A model generated the notes under the pieces. The model did no database searches. It had not been told where the DNA came from and saw only the letters and a program-made list of their open reading frames with translations. The translations under genes and the position numbers were made by a program. Positions 1 through 8,841 of a stretch of 64,000 nt of DNA are shown piece by piece. Source of the stretch: Rathayibacter sp. VKM Ac-2879. GTDB lineage: Bacteria; Actinomycetota; Actinomycetes; Actinomycetales; Microbacteriaceae. The stretch lies in assembly GCF_015351245.1 (NCBI RefSeq), contig NZ_JADKSO010000001.1:186001-250000 (forward strand). Direction: 5' to 3'. Numbering within the stretch: the stretch's first letter is position 1; each line of letters starts with the position of its first letter.

Positions 1-389
1 TTCATGATCTCGACCCGCATCAGTCGCAGCTGGGTCGTCCACGCCGTCGATTCGCAAGCGACCGTGAGCACGCCGTCCGTCACGCCGACTGGAGTGGAGT
101 GCCTCGCGGTCTCCTCGCCGGCGATCGCGGTCCATGACGCCATCAGATCGCCCTGCGCCAGCGGCGCCGTCCACCCGAGCTTCACGGTGAGGGAGTCGAG
201 GACATCGCCGAGGTCGTGCGGGTCGCGACCCGAGCCGAACGGAGCCGCATCACCCTTCGGCTCGGCGCGCTCGACGGTCTTGCGCACACGGCGCGGACCG
301 TCGGCGCCGAACACCTCCTTGAGGTGACGGTACACACGCGCGGCCTCGGACTCGGGGACGGGGGAGCCGCGGCGCCCGGGGTCAGTCAT
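1..389 (-). CDS. DUF721 domain-containing protein (3' end outside the window)
   Basis: The reading frame opens with ATG at 389 and runs off the left edge, giving 129 visible codons. After a charged, disordered N-terminal stretch, the segment DLGDVLDSLTVKLGW followed by WTAIAGEETARHSTPVGVTDG and VACESTAWTTQLRLM matches the DUF721/DciA-like family usually encoded between recF and gyrB in actinobacteria. Family members are small and basic, and DciA-type members load the replicative helicase. Whether this actinobacterial branch does so is inference. Its start overlaps the recF stop by 8 bp, so translation is probably coupled. Confidence 0.85.
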   Translation of the reverse strand, partial: MTDPGRRGSPVPESEAARVYRHLKEVFGADGPRRVRKTVERAEPKGDAAPFGSGRDPHDLGDVLDSLTVKLGWTAPLAQGDLMASWTAIAGEETARHSTPVGVTDGVLTVACESTAWTTQLRLMRVEIM

Positions 390-1569
390 CGCCCTGCCCC
401 GGCGGATCGTCGCCGTCCACGATCCGACCCGCCTCGATCCGCACGGTGTGCGCCGCGAGCGCCTCGGGAACGTCGTCGAACACGGCCGCGGTGATGAGCA
501 CCTGCTCGTAGTCGGCGACGACGGAGGCGAGGCGCTCACGCCTCCGCGCATCGAGCTCCGCAAACACGTCGTCGAGGATGAGCACCGGATCGCCCATGGG
601 GGAGTCTCGACGGAGCAGTTCGGCCGCTCCGAGCTTGAGGGCGAGCGCGAACGACCAGCTCTCGCCGTGACTCGCGTAGCCCTTGGCCGGGAGCTCGTTC
701 AGTTCGAACTGCACGTCGTCGCGATGCGGGCCGACCAGGGAGAGCCCGCGATCGAGCTCCCGGCGACGTACGCCCTCCAAGGCGGAGGCGAAGGCCTCGG
801 CCAGACCTTCTCCGGCCGTCGGCGAGGGGGAGGAGACCTCCACAGGCTCGCCCTCGTCGTCGACCGCGCCCTCGATGCTCAGCCGCGAACGCAGGACCGG
901 TCGCTGGTCGGCTCCCGCCACCGCCTCGTACGCCGAGCGAACGGGACCGCTCAGCTCGCCGATCAGCGACAGACGCGACTGGACGATCTCGGTGCCGAGC
1001 GCGATCAGCCGCTCGTCCCAGATGTCGAGCGTGCCGAACTTCGCGGGATCGCGGAGACCGCTGGCCCGGGCCGACTTGAGCAGCGACGTGCGCTGACGCA
1101 GCACCCGCTCGTAGTCGGCCTGCACGGCACTCATTCGGGGCGAGCGGAGGACCACGAGCTGGTCGAGGAAACGACGCCTCACCGAGGGGTCGCCTCGGAT
1201 CAGGAGGAGATCCTCCGGCGCGAAGAGAACGCTCGAGAAGAAGCGGGGCAGCTCGCGCGGCTTGATGCCGCCCCGGTTGATCTGCGCCCGGTTGGGGGAG
1301 GAGCGGTTGATCTGCACCTCCGCGAGCAGCTCGCGCTCGCCGTTGCGGAGGCGGGCCCGGACCACTGCGCTGTCCCGGCCGGACCGGATCAGCGCCTGGT
1401 CGCTGGAGACGCGGTGCGAGCCGAGGGTCGAGAGGTAGCCGAGCGACTCCACCAGGTTGGTCTTGCCCTGCCCGTTGCGCCCGACGAAGAGGTTGGGCCC
1501 CGGGACGAGCTCGACGTCGACCGACTCGTAGTTCCGGAAGTCGCTGAGCGCCAGCTGCGTCACCCGCAC
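382..1569 (-). CDS. recF: DNA replication/repair protein RecF
   Basis: This 395-residue protein is a normal-length RecF, an SMC/ABC-type ATPase that helps load RecA at single-strand gaps. The Walker A motif GRNGQGKT lies at residues 30-37. A signature-like stretch (HGESWSFALALKLGAAELL) and the Walker B motif VLILDDVFAELD lie near the C-terminus. It sits in the standard dnaA-dnaN-gnd-recF-DUF721 order and overlaps the DUF721 start by 8 bp. A 167-bp gap separates it from gnd, so it may have its own promoter. No obvious disruptions are seen. Confidence 0.97.
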   Translation of the reverse strand: MRVTQLALSDFRNYESVDVELVPGPNLFVGRNGQGKTNLVESLGYLSTLGSHRVSSDQALIRSGRDSAVVRARLRNGERELLAEVQINRSSPNRAQINRGGIKPRELPRFFSSVLFAPEDLLLIRGDPSVRRRFLDQLVVLRSPRMSAVQADYERVLRQRTSLLKSARASGLRDPAKFGTLDIWDERLIALGTEIVQSRLSLIGELSGPVRSAYEAVAGADQRPVLRSRLSIEGAVDDEGEPVEVSSPSPTAGEGLAEAFASALEGVRRRELDRGLSLVGPHRDDVQFELNELPAKGYASHGESWSFALALKLGAAELLRRDSPMGDPVLILDDVFAELDARRRERLASVVADYEQVLITAAVFDDVPEALAAHTVRIEAGRIVDGDDPPGQGDD

Positions 1570-1736
1570 GTCGCCACCTCCGTCCCTCTCTCAGCCACGA
1601 CAGTCCGGTGCGGCCGGAAGCCCGCCACCCCGTGAGAGCATTCCCGCTTCACGGCGGCGACGGGTCGCAGTCCATTCCCGATTCTGCGGAACGCTGCCGC
1701 CGTGAGGGCTCCCGACGGCAATCCGAGCCGGAGGAC

Positions 1737-2624
1737 TCAGTCGACCGCTTTGACGGAGTGCCCGCCGAACTGGTTGCGCAGCGCCGCGACCGCCTTCATC
1801 GCGGGGGAGTCCTCTTGGCGCGAGACGAAGCGCGCGAAGATGGAGGCGCTGATCGTGGGCACCGGGACGGCGTTGTTGATCGCCTCCTCGATGGTCCAGC
1901 GGCCTTCACCCGAGTCCTGCACGTAGCCCTCGATGTTCTTGAAGTCCGGGTCCTGCTCGAGCGCACGGACGAGGAGCTCGAGCAGCCAGGAGCGTACGAC
2001 CGTGCCGCGCTGCCACGCCTTGAACGTGCCGGTGACGTCCTTGATGATGTCGCTGCGGGTCTCGAGGAGCTCGTAGCCCTCGGCGAACGCTTGCATCAGC
2101 GCGTACTCGATGCCGTTGTGGACCATCTTCGCGTAGTGGCCGGCGCCGACCTCGCCGACGTGGACGAAGCCCTCCTCACGGGGACCCTCGGGGCGCAGCG
2201 CGTCGAACACCGGCATGGCGTAGTCGACGAGTTCCTTCGGACCGCCGACCATGAGGCCATAGCCGTTCTGGAGGCCCCACACGCCGCCGGACACGCCGGC
2301 GTCGATGTAGTGGATGCCCTTGGGCTTCAGCAACGCATCGTGCTTGAAGTCCTCAGTGAAGCGCGAGTTGCCGCCGTCGATGACGAGGTCACCCTCGCTG
2401 AGCTTCTCGGAGAGATCCTGGATCACCGAGTCGGTGATCTCGCCCGCCGGCACCATCACCCAGACGATGCGGGGCGCGGGGAGGGCTGCCACCATCTCAT
2501 CGAGAGAGGCCGCGTCGGAGACGTCAGGGTTGCGGTCGTAACCGGTGACCTCGAGTCCCTTCTCGCGGAGGCGGGAGCGCATGTTGTCGCCCATCTTGCC
2601 GAGGCCGACGAGTCCGATGTGCAT
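1737..2624 (-). CDS. gnd: 6-phosphogluconate dehydrogenase, decarboxylating (short GndA type)
   Basis: The enzyme oxidatively decarboxylates 6-phosphogluconate to ribulose 5-phosphate in the pentose phosphate pathway. The 295-residue product has the N-terminal dinucleotide motif GLGKMG (residues 7-12), the substrate-binding DGGNSRFTED and SGGVWGLQNGY segments, and the catalytic-lysine region HYAKMVHNGIEYALMQ. At about 300 residues it belongs to the short branch of the family, which is often NAD-linked, rather than the 470-residue E. coli type. It lies between dnaN and recF, a typical position in Microbacteriaceae and their relatives. Confidence 0.95.
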   Translation of the reverse strand: MHIGLVGLGKMGDNMRSRLREKGLEVTGYDRNPDVSDAASLDEMVAALPAPRIVWVMVPAGEITDSVIQDLSEKLSEGDLVIDGGNSRFTEDFKHDALLKPKGIHYIDAGVSGGVWGLQNGYGLMVGGPKELVDYAMPVFDALRPEGPREEGFVHVGEVGAGHYAKMVHNGIEYALMQAFAEGYELLETRSDIIKDVTGTFKAWQRGTVVRSWLLELLVRALEQDPDFKNIEGYVQDSGEGRWTIEEAINNAVPVPTISASIFARFVSRQEDSPAMKAVAALRNQFGGHSVKAVD

Positions 2625-2710
2625 GGGTGAACCTTCCTGGATTCGATGTCCGGCGGGCGGGCGCTCGTCGGGAGCGTAACGATCGCGGCGCTGCGATCCG
2701 AGGGCGGTGC

Positions 2711-3862
2711 TCAGCGCAGCAGCAGGTTGGGCTGGAGCAGGTAGCGGTAGCTGTCGCTGCCGGGCTGGTCGCGCGAGGTCTGCGCCGTGATGAGAACCGG
2801 GCCGGGCTTGTTGGGGTTCTCGGTCTTCGTGAACGAGATGCGTACGAACTCCGAGTGCACCGCGGCCAGCCCGTCGAGAAGGAACTGCGGCTTGAGGGAG
2901 ACCGTCACATCGTCACCGGTCACGATCGCGTCGATGCTCTCGGAGGCCTGCGCCTGCTCGGATCCGATCGCCTCGAGGGTGAGCCCGTCGCTGCTGAAGC
3001 TGAAGCGCAGCGCGGCTTCGCGCTCGAGGACGAGCGAGACTCGGCGGGTGGCCTCGATGAGGTCGCTCGTCGCCATCACCGCGTAGTTGTCGACGGTGCC
3101 GGGGAAGAGCCGCTTCACGGGAGGGAAGTTGCCCTTGATCAGGAGCGAGGTGACCGTCTTGCGGTCGGCGGTGAACGCGATCAGCTCGCGCTCGTCGCGC
3201 TGGGTGATCGACACGGACACCGTGCCGGAGTGGCCGAAGGTCTTGCCGACCTCCTGCAGGGTGCGTGCAGGGACGAGAGCCGTGAGCGGCTGGGCGGGGG
3301 CGGCGTTGTCGCCGTTGTCCCACTCGATCTCGCGCACGGCGACGCGGTAGCGGTCGGTCGCGACGAGTCCGAGGGTGTTCTCGGTGATCTCGAGCTGCAC
3401 GCCGGTGATCACGGGGGTCACGTCGTCGCGGGAGGCTGCGACAGCGACCTGTGAGATGGCGGCCGAGAACGCCTCAGCGGGCACGAGGCCCGTCGCGGCA
3501 TCGATCTCGGGGATGCTCGGGTATTCCTCGACGGGCATCTGGAGGAGCGTGAAGTGCGCGGATCCGGCCGAGACCGAGACGCGCGACTCCTCCGTCGCGA
3601 TGCGGACGGGCGCATTGGGCAGACGATTGGCGATGTCGGCGAGGAGGCGCCCCGACACGAGCACAGTGCCAGTCTCTTCGACGTCGGCCGCGATCTGCGT
3701 TTGAGCCGAGACTTCGTAGTCGAAGGAGGAGAGTGTCAGGCCTTCCGCGGTCGCCTCGATGAGGACGCCAGACAGAATCGGCAGAGTCGTGCGCTGCGGC
3801 AGCAACTTGACCGCGAACGACACCGCCTCGCTGAAGACATCACGGTTGGCTTGGAACCTCAC
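2711..3862 (-). CDS. dnaN: DNA polymerase III subunit beta (sliding clamp)
   Basis: This is the beta clamp that tethers the replicative polymerase to DNA. The start chosen is GTG at 3862 (MRFQANRDVFSEAVSF), preceded by an AGGGGTG ribosome-binding site. That gives 383 residues, the usual actinobacterial length, whereas the longer frame upstream runs into oriC. Family landmarks are the LLPQRTTLPILSGVLIEA N-terminus, ATDRYRVAVRE in the middle domain, and the C-terminal LLQPNLLLR, where the usual terminal MPMR-like tail is replaced. It follows oriC and is transcribed away from dnaA in the same leftward direction. Confidence 0.97.
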   Translation of the reverse strand: MRFQANRDVFSEAVSFAVKLLPQRTTLPILSGVLIEATAEGLTLSSFDYEVSAQTQIAADVEETGTVLVSGRLLADIANRLPNAPVRIATEESRVSVSAGSAHFTLLQMPVEEYPSIPEIDAATGLVPAEAFSAAISQVAVAASRDDVTPVITGVQLEITENTLGLVATDRYRVAVREIEWDNGDNAAPAQPLTALVPARTLQEVGKTFGHSGTVSVSITQRDERELIAFTADRKTVTSLLIKGNFPPVKRLFPGTVDNYAVMATSDLIEATRRVSLVLEREAALRFSFSSDGLTLEAIGSEQAQASESIDAIVTGDDVTVSLKPQFLLDGLAAVHSEFVRISFTKTENPNKPGPVLITAQTSRDQPGSDSYRYLLQPNLLLR

Positions 3863-4494
3863 GAGTACACCCCTGACGAGTCGCGGACGAAGACCGTCGC
3901 CCATCGTACCCGCCGGTCTCGTTGCTCTCGGAAGCGTGCGGACCGCGCGCGGGCTCGGACCGCTGTGGGGAGGTTGTCGATCGCCCCTTGTTAAAGAGAG
4001 AACTGCGTTAACAGTGTTAACACGTGTGGAAACTGTGGAAAACATCGCGGAGCCCTACGGCCAATGGGGATGGCGGGGGTCCTGCCCTGTGGAGGACGTG
4101 TGAGCTCGCTCGTGGACGGCCTGTGGAGGGATCAGGATCGCTCCGCTCTCCTCCACAGCTCGGTGCGCTGCCCGCACAGGTCGAGCGCGGTTGTCCACAG
4201 TTATCCACAAGTTCCTCACACTGTGGAATTCGACCGATCCGGGGGTTCAGGCGGCGCCTTCCGGGTGCGGCGAAGAGGGTGCGACGCCCGGAGAGCCCGG
4301 TCGGCTGAGGGATGCACCGGCCTCATCGCGTGCGGGGGCCGGCTTGTCGTCGTGGGACCGTCACCCCGAGCAATTGCGACGAGAGGCGCCGGCGACGGAG
4401 ACAGCGGACTGACTCGCTCCCACTGGACTCCCGTCAGCACAGCACCCTGACCACCGAGAGATCATCCCGCGAGGCAAGAATGAGCAGGCGCGCC
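3863..4494 (-). other. oriC: Probable chromosomal origin of replication (oriC), dnaA-dnaN intergenic region
   Basis: This 632-bp gene-free interval between dnaA and dnaN is where actinobacterial oriC normally lies. It contains two adjacent consensus-like DnaA boxes (4191-4199 and 4201-4209) and many TGTGGA/TCCACA half-motifs, at 4025, 4034, 4089, 4122, 4151 and 4222. An AT-rich stretch at about 3990-4045 includes GTTAACAGTGTTAAC at 4007-4021. That stretch is the best candidate for the unwinding element in an otherwise very GC-rich background. Box positions were read by eye and strengths are not scored. Confidence 0.8.
4191..4209 (+). promoter_or_regulatory. Tandem DnaA boxes in oriC
   Basis: TTGTCCACA (4191-4199) and TTATCCACA (4201-4209) lie head to tail with one base between them. 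The second matches the classical E. coli R1-type consensus exactly and the first matches the common actinobacterial variant. A further reversed partial box, TGTGGAATT, starts at 4222. Confidence 0.85.
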
Positions 4495-5919
4495 TTAGCG
4501 GTGAGTCTTGATGCGGGTGGTGAGCTCGGTGACCTGGTTGTAGATGCTCCTGCGCTCCTTCATGAGCTCCGAGATCTTCTTGTTCGCGTACATGACCGTC
4601 GTGTGGTCGCGGTTGCCGAACAGCTGTCCGATCTTGGGCAGCGAGAGGTTCGTCAGTTCGCGACACAGATACATCGCGATCTGGCGCGCGGTCGCGACGG
4701 CCTGCGAGCGGGAGGAGCCGTAGAGGTCGTCGACCGTGAGCTTGAAGTAGTCGGCGGTGTGATTGATGATGTCGACCGGCGAGATGACGTTGTCCTCGTC
4801 GAGCGTGATCAGGTCTTTCAACACGGTCTGCACGAGTGACATGTCGACCGGCGTGCGGTTCAGGCTTGCGAAGGCGGTGACGCGGATGAGAGTCCCCTCG
4901 AGCTCGCGGATGTTGCTCGACACCTTCGAGGCCATGAACTCGAGGATGTCGTCGGGGACGAGCAGCTTCTCGCTCACGGCCTTCTTGCGGAGGATCGCGA
5001 TGCGCGTCTCGAGGTCCGGCGCCTGCACGTCCGTGATGAGACCCCACTCGAAGCGCGAGCGCATCCGGTCCTCGAATCCGGTCAGTGCCTTGGGAGGCAG
5101 GTCCGAGGTGATCACGACCTGCTTGTTGTGGTCGTGCAGCTGATTGAAGGTGTGGAAGAACGCCTCCTGCGTCTCGGCCTTCCCCTGCAAGAACTGGATG
5201 TCGTCGATCAGGAGGATGTCGACGTTGCGGTAGCGCCCGTGGAAGGCATTGCCCCGGTTGTTCGCGATCGAGTTGATGAAGTCGTTGGTGAACTCCTCGC
5301 TCGACACGTAGCGGACGCGGATGCCTGGGTAGAGGCTCATCGCGTAGTGGCCGATGGCGTGGAGGAGGTGGGTCTTGCCGAGCCCCGAGTCGCCGTAGAC
5401 GAAGAGCGGGTTGTAGGCCTTCGCGGGAGCCTCGGCGACGGCGACGGCGGCCGCGTGCGCGAAGCGGTTGGAGCCTCCGATGACGAAGTTGTCGAAGCTG
5501 TACTTCGGGTTGAGCCGGGTGTCGGTTGCCGGAACCGTGCGCAACTCCTCGGTGACGCGGCTTGGCGTGACCGTGGCGGAGGAGCCGGTGATCGGCTCGA
5601 ACGGGTTCGTCGACTCTCCCGGCGAGGGCGAGCTGAGGGGCTCGTGCTCGATGTCGGGGTTCACTACGAACGCGAAGGTCGAGACGCCGAAGGAGGAGTC
5701 GAGGGTGCCGATAGCACTGAGCAACGGTACGCGGACGCGCTGCTCGAGCATGCCGCGGGTGAACTCGTTGGGGACCTCGAGATAGAAGGTGCCCGCCATG
5801 ATCCCCTTGGGCTCGACGAGCGACACGAATCCGTAGAGGGGCGCGGTGATGCGCTCGTCCTGCGAGAGGGCTCCGAGGATCACGTTCCAGGCGTCGACCA
5901 TCGACGTGTCGTCTGCCAT
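4495..5919 (-). CDS. dnaA: Chromosomal replication initiator protein DnaA
   Basis: DnaA binds DnaA boxes at oriC, unwinds the origin and recruits helicase. The ATG at 5919 (MADDTSMVDAWNVILGALSQ), with a GGAGA ribosome-binding site, gives 474 residues. An N-terminal helicase-interaction domain comes first, followed by a short variable linker. The AAA+ core has Walker A GDSGLGKT at around residue 175 and Walker B ILLIDDIQFLQG. The C-terminal box-binding domain carries the DnaA signature FGNRDHTTVMYANKKI. A longer in-frame extension to 6084 is low-complexity and is unlikely to be translated. Confidence 0.97.
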   Translation of the reverse strand: MADDTSMVDAWNVILGALSQDERITAPLYGFVSLVEPKGIMAGTFYLEVPNEFTRGMLEQRVRVPLLSAIGTLDSSFGVSTFAFVVNPDIEHEPLSSPSPGESTNPFEPITGSSATVTPSRVTEELRTVPATDTRLNPKYSFDNFVIGGSNRFAHAAAVAVAEAPAKAYNPLFVYGDSGLGKTHLLHAIGHYAMSLYPGIRVRYVSSEEFTNDFINSIANNRGNAFHGRYRNVDILLIDDIQFLQGKAETQEAFFHTFNQLHDHNKQVVITSDLPPKALTGFEDRMRSRFEWGLITDVQAPDLETRIAILRKKAVSEKLLVPDDILEFMASKVSSNIRELEGTLIRVTAFASLNRTPVDMSLVQTVLKDLITLDEDNVISPVDIINHTADYFKLTVDDLYGSSRSQAVATARQIAMYLCRELTNLSLPKIGQLFGNRDHTTVMYANKKISELMKERRSIYNQVTELTTRIKTHR

Positions 5920-6125
5920 CTGTCTCCGGTCCTCGGTCGCTGCGGTGTCGCTGTCGGTTAGGTGTGTCTGGGGTTGGCTGGCACGGCCGGAGTCGGCTCG
6001 ACGCGGTGTTGGGTCCTGCTGCCGGCGGGGGCGCCCGAGCGGTGTCTCCGGGCCGGCCTCTCCACAGGTCTTTCCACCGATCACGGTCGATCGCAGTGTG
6101 GGCGCGGGAGGGAGAGCATCCGTCC

Positions 6126-6134
6126 TGTGGATAA
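6126..6134 (-). promoter_or_regulatory. DnaA box in the dnaA upstream region
   Basis: TGTGGATAA on the plus strand is a perfect reversed TTATCCACA box. It lies 207 bp upstream of the dnaA start, where DnaA autoregulation would be expected. A weaker cluster (TCTCCACAG and TTTCCACCG) lies at about 6060-6080. Confidence 0.7.
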
Positions 6135-6175
6135 CTGCGGCTCAACACGGTAACGAACGGAGCCGATGGGAGACA

Positions 6176-6204
6176 AATCCACCACAGCGACCGCGGCGTG
6201 TCAA
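6176..6204 (-). promoter_or_regulatory. Possible dnaA promoter
   Basis: Read on the minus strand, TTGACA (6204-6199) is followed after 17 bp by TGGATT (6181-6176), about 255 bp upstream of the dnaA ATG. The -35 matches consensus and the -10 is weak. A DnaA box lies about 40 bp downstream of it. Confidence 0.3.
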
Positions 6205-6257
6205 TGCACCGAACTCTGTGTCTTGACCGCAGAATCAGAGTTTGGCCTGCGGCACAT

Positions 6258-6286
6258 TTGACCGGTGAGGGCGAAGGCCGTAGTTT
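6258..6286 (+). promoter_or_regulatory. Possible rpmH promoter
   Basis: TTGACC (6258-6263) and TAGTTT (6281-6286) are separated by exactly 17 bp, about 150 bp upstream of rpmH. This is the best sigma70-like promoter in the 516-bp dnaA-rpmH gap. The remaining leader between it and rpmH holds no recognisable gene. Confidence 0.5.
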
Positions 6287-6435
6287 TAGTCAGTTGACGC
6301 CTGCCCGGCGTCCTCTGTGCGGCCCTCGCGGGCCGGGCGAAGTCGGAGTCGGGCACCCCTTCTTCCCGGAGGATCCGGAACCCTCGACCGAGTGGTTCGG
6401 TTCGCACCGTGGAACACGTACGTGGAGAACGAATC

Positions 6436-6573
6436 ATGAGCAAGCGAACCTTCCAGCCGAACAACCGCCGTCGCGCCAAGGTGCACGGCTTCCGTCTGCG
6501 CATGCGCACCCGCGCCGGCCGCGCCATCCTGAGCGCCCGTCGCGCCAAGGGGCGCACCGAGCTGTCCGCGTAG
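6436..6573 (+). CDS. rpmH: 50S ribosomal protein L34
   Basis: This 45-residue basic protein begins [19 protein letters not shown] and contains [19 protein letters not shown], matching bacterial L34 along its length. The ATG follows a GGAG ribosome-binding site. It is the first gene of the rightward block opposite dnaA and is followed after 22 bp by rnpA, the near-universal arrangement. Confidence 0.97.
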   Translation: MSKRTFQPNNRRRAKVHGFRLRMRTRAGRAILSARRAKGRTELSA

Positions 6574-6595
6574 TACAGAGCGATACCCACCAGCG

Positions 6596-6955
6596 GTGCT
6601 GGCCAGAGCCAATCGCATCGTCCACGGGGGCGAGTACCGGACAGTCGTCCGTCGCGGTGTGCGGTCCACGGGACCGCACACCGTCACGTATGTCCGGAGG
6701 TCGGCCGCAGCCACCCCCGCGCGGTTCGGGTTCATCGTCGCCAAGACGGTTGGCTCGGCCGTGACCCGCAACACCGTCCGCCGCAGGCTCAAGGCCGTGG
6801 CGTTCGAACTGGTCACACAGCTCGACGTCGGCACCGACATCGTCATCCGTGCCCTGCCGAGCAGTGCGGCGGCCCCCTGGAGCGCCTTGCGCCACGAAGT
6901 GGCCGCCGCCGTCCTGCGCTCGCGTGACGCGCGGCTGAGCGGGACCGTCTCGTGA
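6596..6955 (+). CDS. rnpA: Ribonuclease P protein component
   Basis: This is the protein subunit of RNase P, which matures the 5' ends of tRNAs together with the RNA subunit. The product has 119 residues from a GTG start. The conserved RNR signature region is present as AVTRNTVRRRLKAV, along with the FGFIVAKTVGSA strand. It lies between rpmH and yidD and overlaps yidD by 4 bp, so the genes are probably co-translated. The RNA subunit gene is not in this window. Confidence 0.96.
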   Translation: MLARANRIVHGGEYRTVVRRGVRSTGPHTVTYVRRSAAATPARFGFIVAKTVGSAVTRNTVRRRLKAVAFELVTQLDVGTDIVIRALPSSAAAPWSALRHEVAAAVLRSRDARLSGTVS

Positions 6956-7314
6956 CGGCCGTCGTTCCTGGGTCGGTTGGCTCGCTCGCGCGGATCGCGC
7001 ACACGATTCTGCTCATCCCGCGCAATGCCGGCATTCTGCTGCTGATCGTCTATCGCGCCGTGATCTCGCCGCTGTACGGCGATGTCTGCCGGTACTACCC
7101 GTCGTGCTCCTCGTACGCGCTCCAGGCGATCCAACTCCACGGGCTCGCTCTGGGCTCCGTTCTCGGGGTTCGACGGCTCCTCCGCTGCCACCCGTGGGCG
7201 GCGGGCGGCATCGACGACGTCCCGACCTCGATTCCCCTGCACCGACCGGCTCCCGGTCGGACCCCTGTCGCTATCACGCGATTCGGGTTCGTCGTGAGTC
7301 CTCGAAAGGACTGA
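6952..7314 (+). CDS. yidD: Membrane protein insertion efficiency factor YidD
   Basis: YidD is a small membrane-associated protein that aids YidC-dependent insertion. The 120-residue product (GTG start, 4-bp overlap with rnpA) contains the family core YRAVISPLYGDVCRYYPSCSSYALQAIQLHG with its conserved cysteines, and ends the domain with RLLRCHPWAAGGIDDVP. The order rnpA-yidD-yidC supports the call. Confidence 0.95.
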   Translation: MTAVVPGSVGSLARIAHTILLIPRNAGILLLIVYRAVISPLYGDVCRYYPSCSSYALQAIQLHGLALGSVLGVRRLLRCHPWAAGGIDDVPTSIPLHRPAPGRTPVAITRFGFVVSPRKD

Positions 7315-7322
7315 CCCACTCC

Positions 7323-8282
7323 ATGGACCTCCTCGGTACCATCCTCTTGCCCCTCAAATGGGTGGTCGAGCTGCTCCTCGTCGCCTTCCATCAGCTCCTC
7401 ACGTTCGCGGGTCTCGAAGCGGCGGCGGGCCTCACGTGGGTCCTCTCCATCGTCGGCCTCGTGCTCGTGATTCGTGCCGCCCTGATCCCGATCTTCGTCA
7501 AGCAGATCAAGAGCCAGCGCCGGATGCTCGAAGTCGCTCCGCAGCTGAAGAAGATCCAGGACAAGTACAAGGGCAAGCGCGACCAGCTCTCTCGAGAGGC
7601 GATGTCGCGCGAGACCATGGAGCTCTACAAGCGCACGGGCACGAACCCGCTCGCCTCCTGCCTTCCGCTTCTGATCCAGATGCCGATCTTCTTCAGCCTG
7701 TTCTCGGTGCTGAACGCCGCGCAGCACAGCCAGCGCGGAGTAGGACCTCTCGACGACACTCTTGCCCGCCAGTTCGGCGAGGCCAATCTCTTCGGCGTCG
7801 CCCCCTTGCACCAGTCGATTCAGGGCGCGCTCGCCCAGGGCGGCCAGGAGCTCGTCGTCGTGATCGCGGTGACCATGGTGGTCCTCATGACCGCCTCACA
7901 GTTCATCACTCAGCTGCAGATCGTCTCGCGCAACATGTCGCCCGAGGCCAAGGCGTCGCCGACGTTCAAGCAGCAGCGGATCCTGCTCTACATCCTCCCT
8001 CTCGTGTTCGCCTTCTCGGGCTTCGCCTTCCCCCTCGGCGTCATGTTCTACTGGCTGACCTCGAACGTGTGGACGATGGTCCAGCAGTTCATCGTGATCC
8101 GGAACATGCCTACGCCTGGCAGCGAGGCAGCCAAGGCCCGCGAGGAGCGTCTGCGACGCAAGGGCAAGCTGGTCGAGGAGACGAGCGACGCCGGTGAGGT
8201 CCTCCTCGTCGAGAAGAAGGCCTCGCAACGCGCGCAGCCGGTCGGCAAGAACCGCTCCAAGAAGCAAGCCGGAAAGAAGTAG
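7323..8282 (+). CDS. yidC: Membrane protein insertase YidC
   Basis: YidC inserts and folds inner-membrane proteins, alone or with SecYEG. ATG 7323 gives 319 residues. The protein starts with a hydrophobic segment and lacks the large periplasmic domain of Gram-negative YidC. The conserved core includes RAALIPIFVKQIKSQRRM, LYKRTGTNPLASCLPLLIQMPIFFSLF and FPLGVMFYWLTSNVWTMVQQ. The C-terminus is a basic lysine-rich tail (NRSKKQAGKK) that could contact ribosomes. Frame upstream of 7323 overlaps yidD and is not needed. Confidence 0.96.
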   Translation: MDLLGTILLPLKWVVELLLVAFHQLLTFAGLEAAAGLTWVLSIVGLVLVIRAALIPIFVKQIKSQRRMLEVAPQLKKIQDKYKGKRDQLSREAMSRETMELYKRTGTNPLASCLPLLIQMPIFFSLFSVLNAAQHSQRGVGPLDDTLARQFGEANLFGVAPLHQSIQGALAQGGQELVVVIAVTMVVLMTASQFITQLQIVSRNMSPEAKASPTFKQQRILLYILPLVFAFSGFAFPLGVMFYWLTSNVWTMVQQFIVIRNMPTPGSEAAKAREERLRRKGKLVEETSDAGEVLLVEKKASQRAQPVGKNRSKKQAGKK

Positions 8283-8289
8283 ACCCCTC

Positions 8290-8838
8290 ATGACCGATCC
8301 GATGCAGACTCTCGACACCACCTCGATCCCCGAGACGGAGACGACAATCGACGACTCGTCCGTCTCTCCCGAGTCCTCGCTCGCCCAGCTGGAGGACGAG
8401 GGTGACGTCGCAGCCGACTACATCGAGGAGTTCCTCGACATCTGCGATCTCGATGGAGACATCGACATCGAGGTGCGCAACGGGCGCGTCTACCTCTCGG
8501 TGACGGCATCGGGTGACTCGAACCTGCGCGTGCTCTCGAAGCCTGACGCCGTGCAGGCTCTTCAGGAGCTGACGCGCCTCGCCGTGCAGACGAAGACGGG
8601 TGCGTTCTCGCGCCTGATCCTCGACATCGGTGGCTCGCGCGACGCGCGCGAGGCCGAGCTGGCTCAGTTGGTCGACCGCGCGATCGAGCGCATCGAGCAG
8701 GGTGCGACGTCGGCCTCCCTTCCGCCGATGTCGTCCTACGAGCGCAAGCTGGTGCACGACATGGTGGGGGAGCGCGGCTTCGTCTCCGAATCGCGTGGTG
8801 AGGCGCGCGAGCGCCACACCGTCATCACCCGCGGCTGA
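8290..8838 (+). CDS. jag: Jag/KhpB-type RNA-binding protein (KH and R3H domains)
   Basis: This 182-residue protein starts at ATG 8290, 7 bp after yidC. An acidic N-terminal tail precedes a KH-type domain, and the C-terminus carries an R3H single-strand nucleic-acid-binding domain, SYERKLVHDMV followed by RGFVSESRGEARERHTVI. Members of this family (SpoIIIJ-associated Jag, KhpB) bind RNA and influence cell division and elongation in Firmicutes. Its role in actinobacteria is less certain. Position between yidC and rsmG is conserved. Confidence 0.92.
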   Translation: MTDPMQTLDTTSIPETETTIDDSSVSPESSLAQLEDEGDVAADYIEEFLDICDLDGDIDIEVRNGRVYLSVTASGDSNLRVLSKPDAVQALQELTRLAVQTKTGAFSRLILDIGGSRDAREAELAQLVDRAIERIEQGATSASLPPMSSYERKLVHDMVGERGFVSESRGEARERHTVITRG

Positions 8839-8841
8839 GCC

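Noticed and set aside
3863-4045. Extension of dnaN to an upstream ATG at 4045
   Set aside because: It would add 61 residues with no family similarity and run through oriC. The GTG at 3862 has a ribosome-binding site and gives normal length.
4361-6148. 595-residue open frame antisense/offset to dnaA
   Set aside because: Arginine-rich shadow in another frame of dnaA with no domain motifs.
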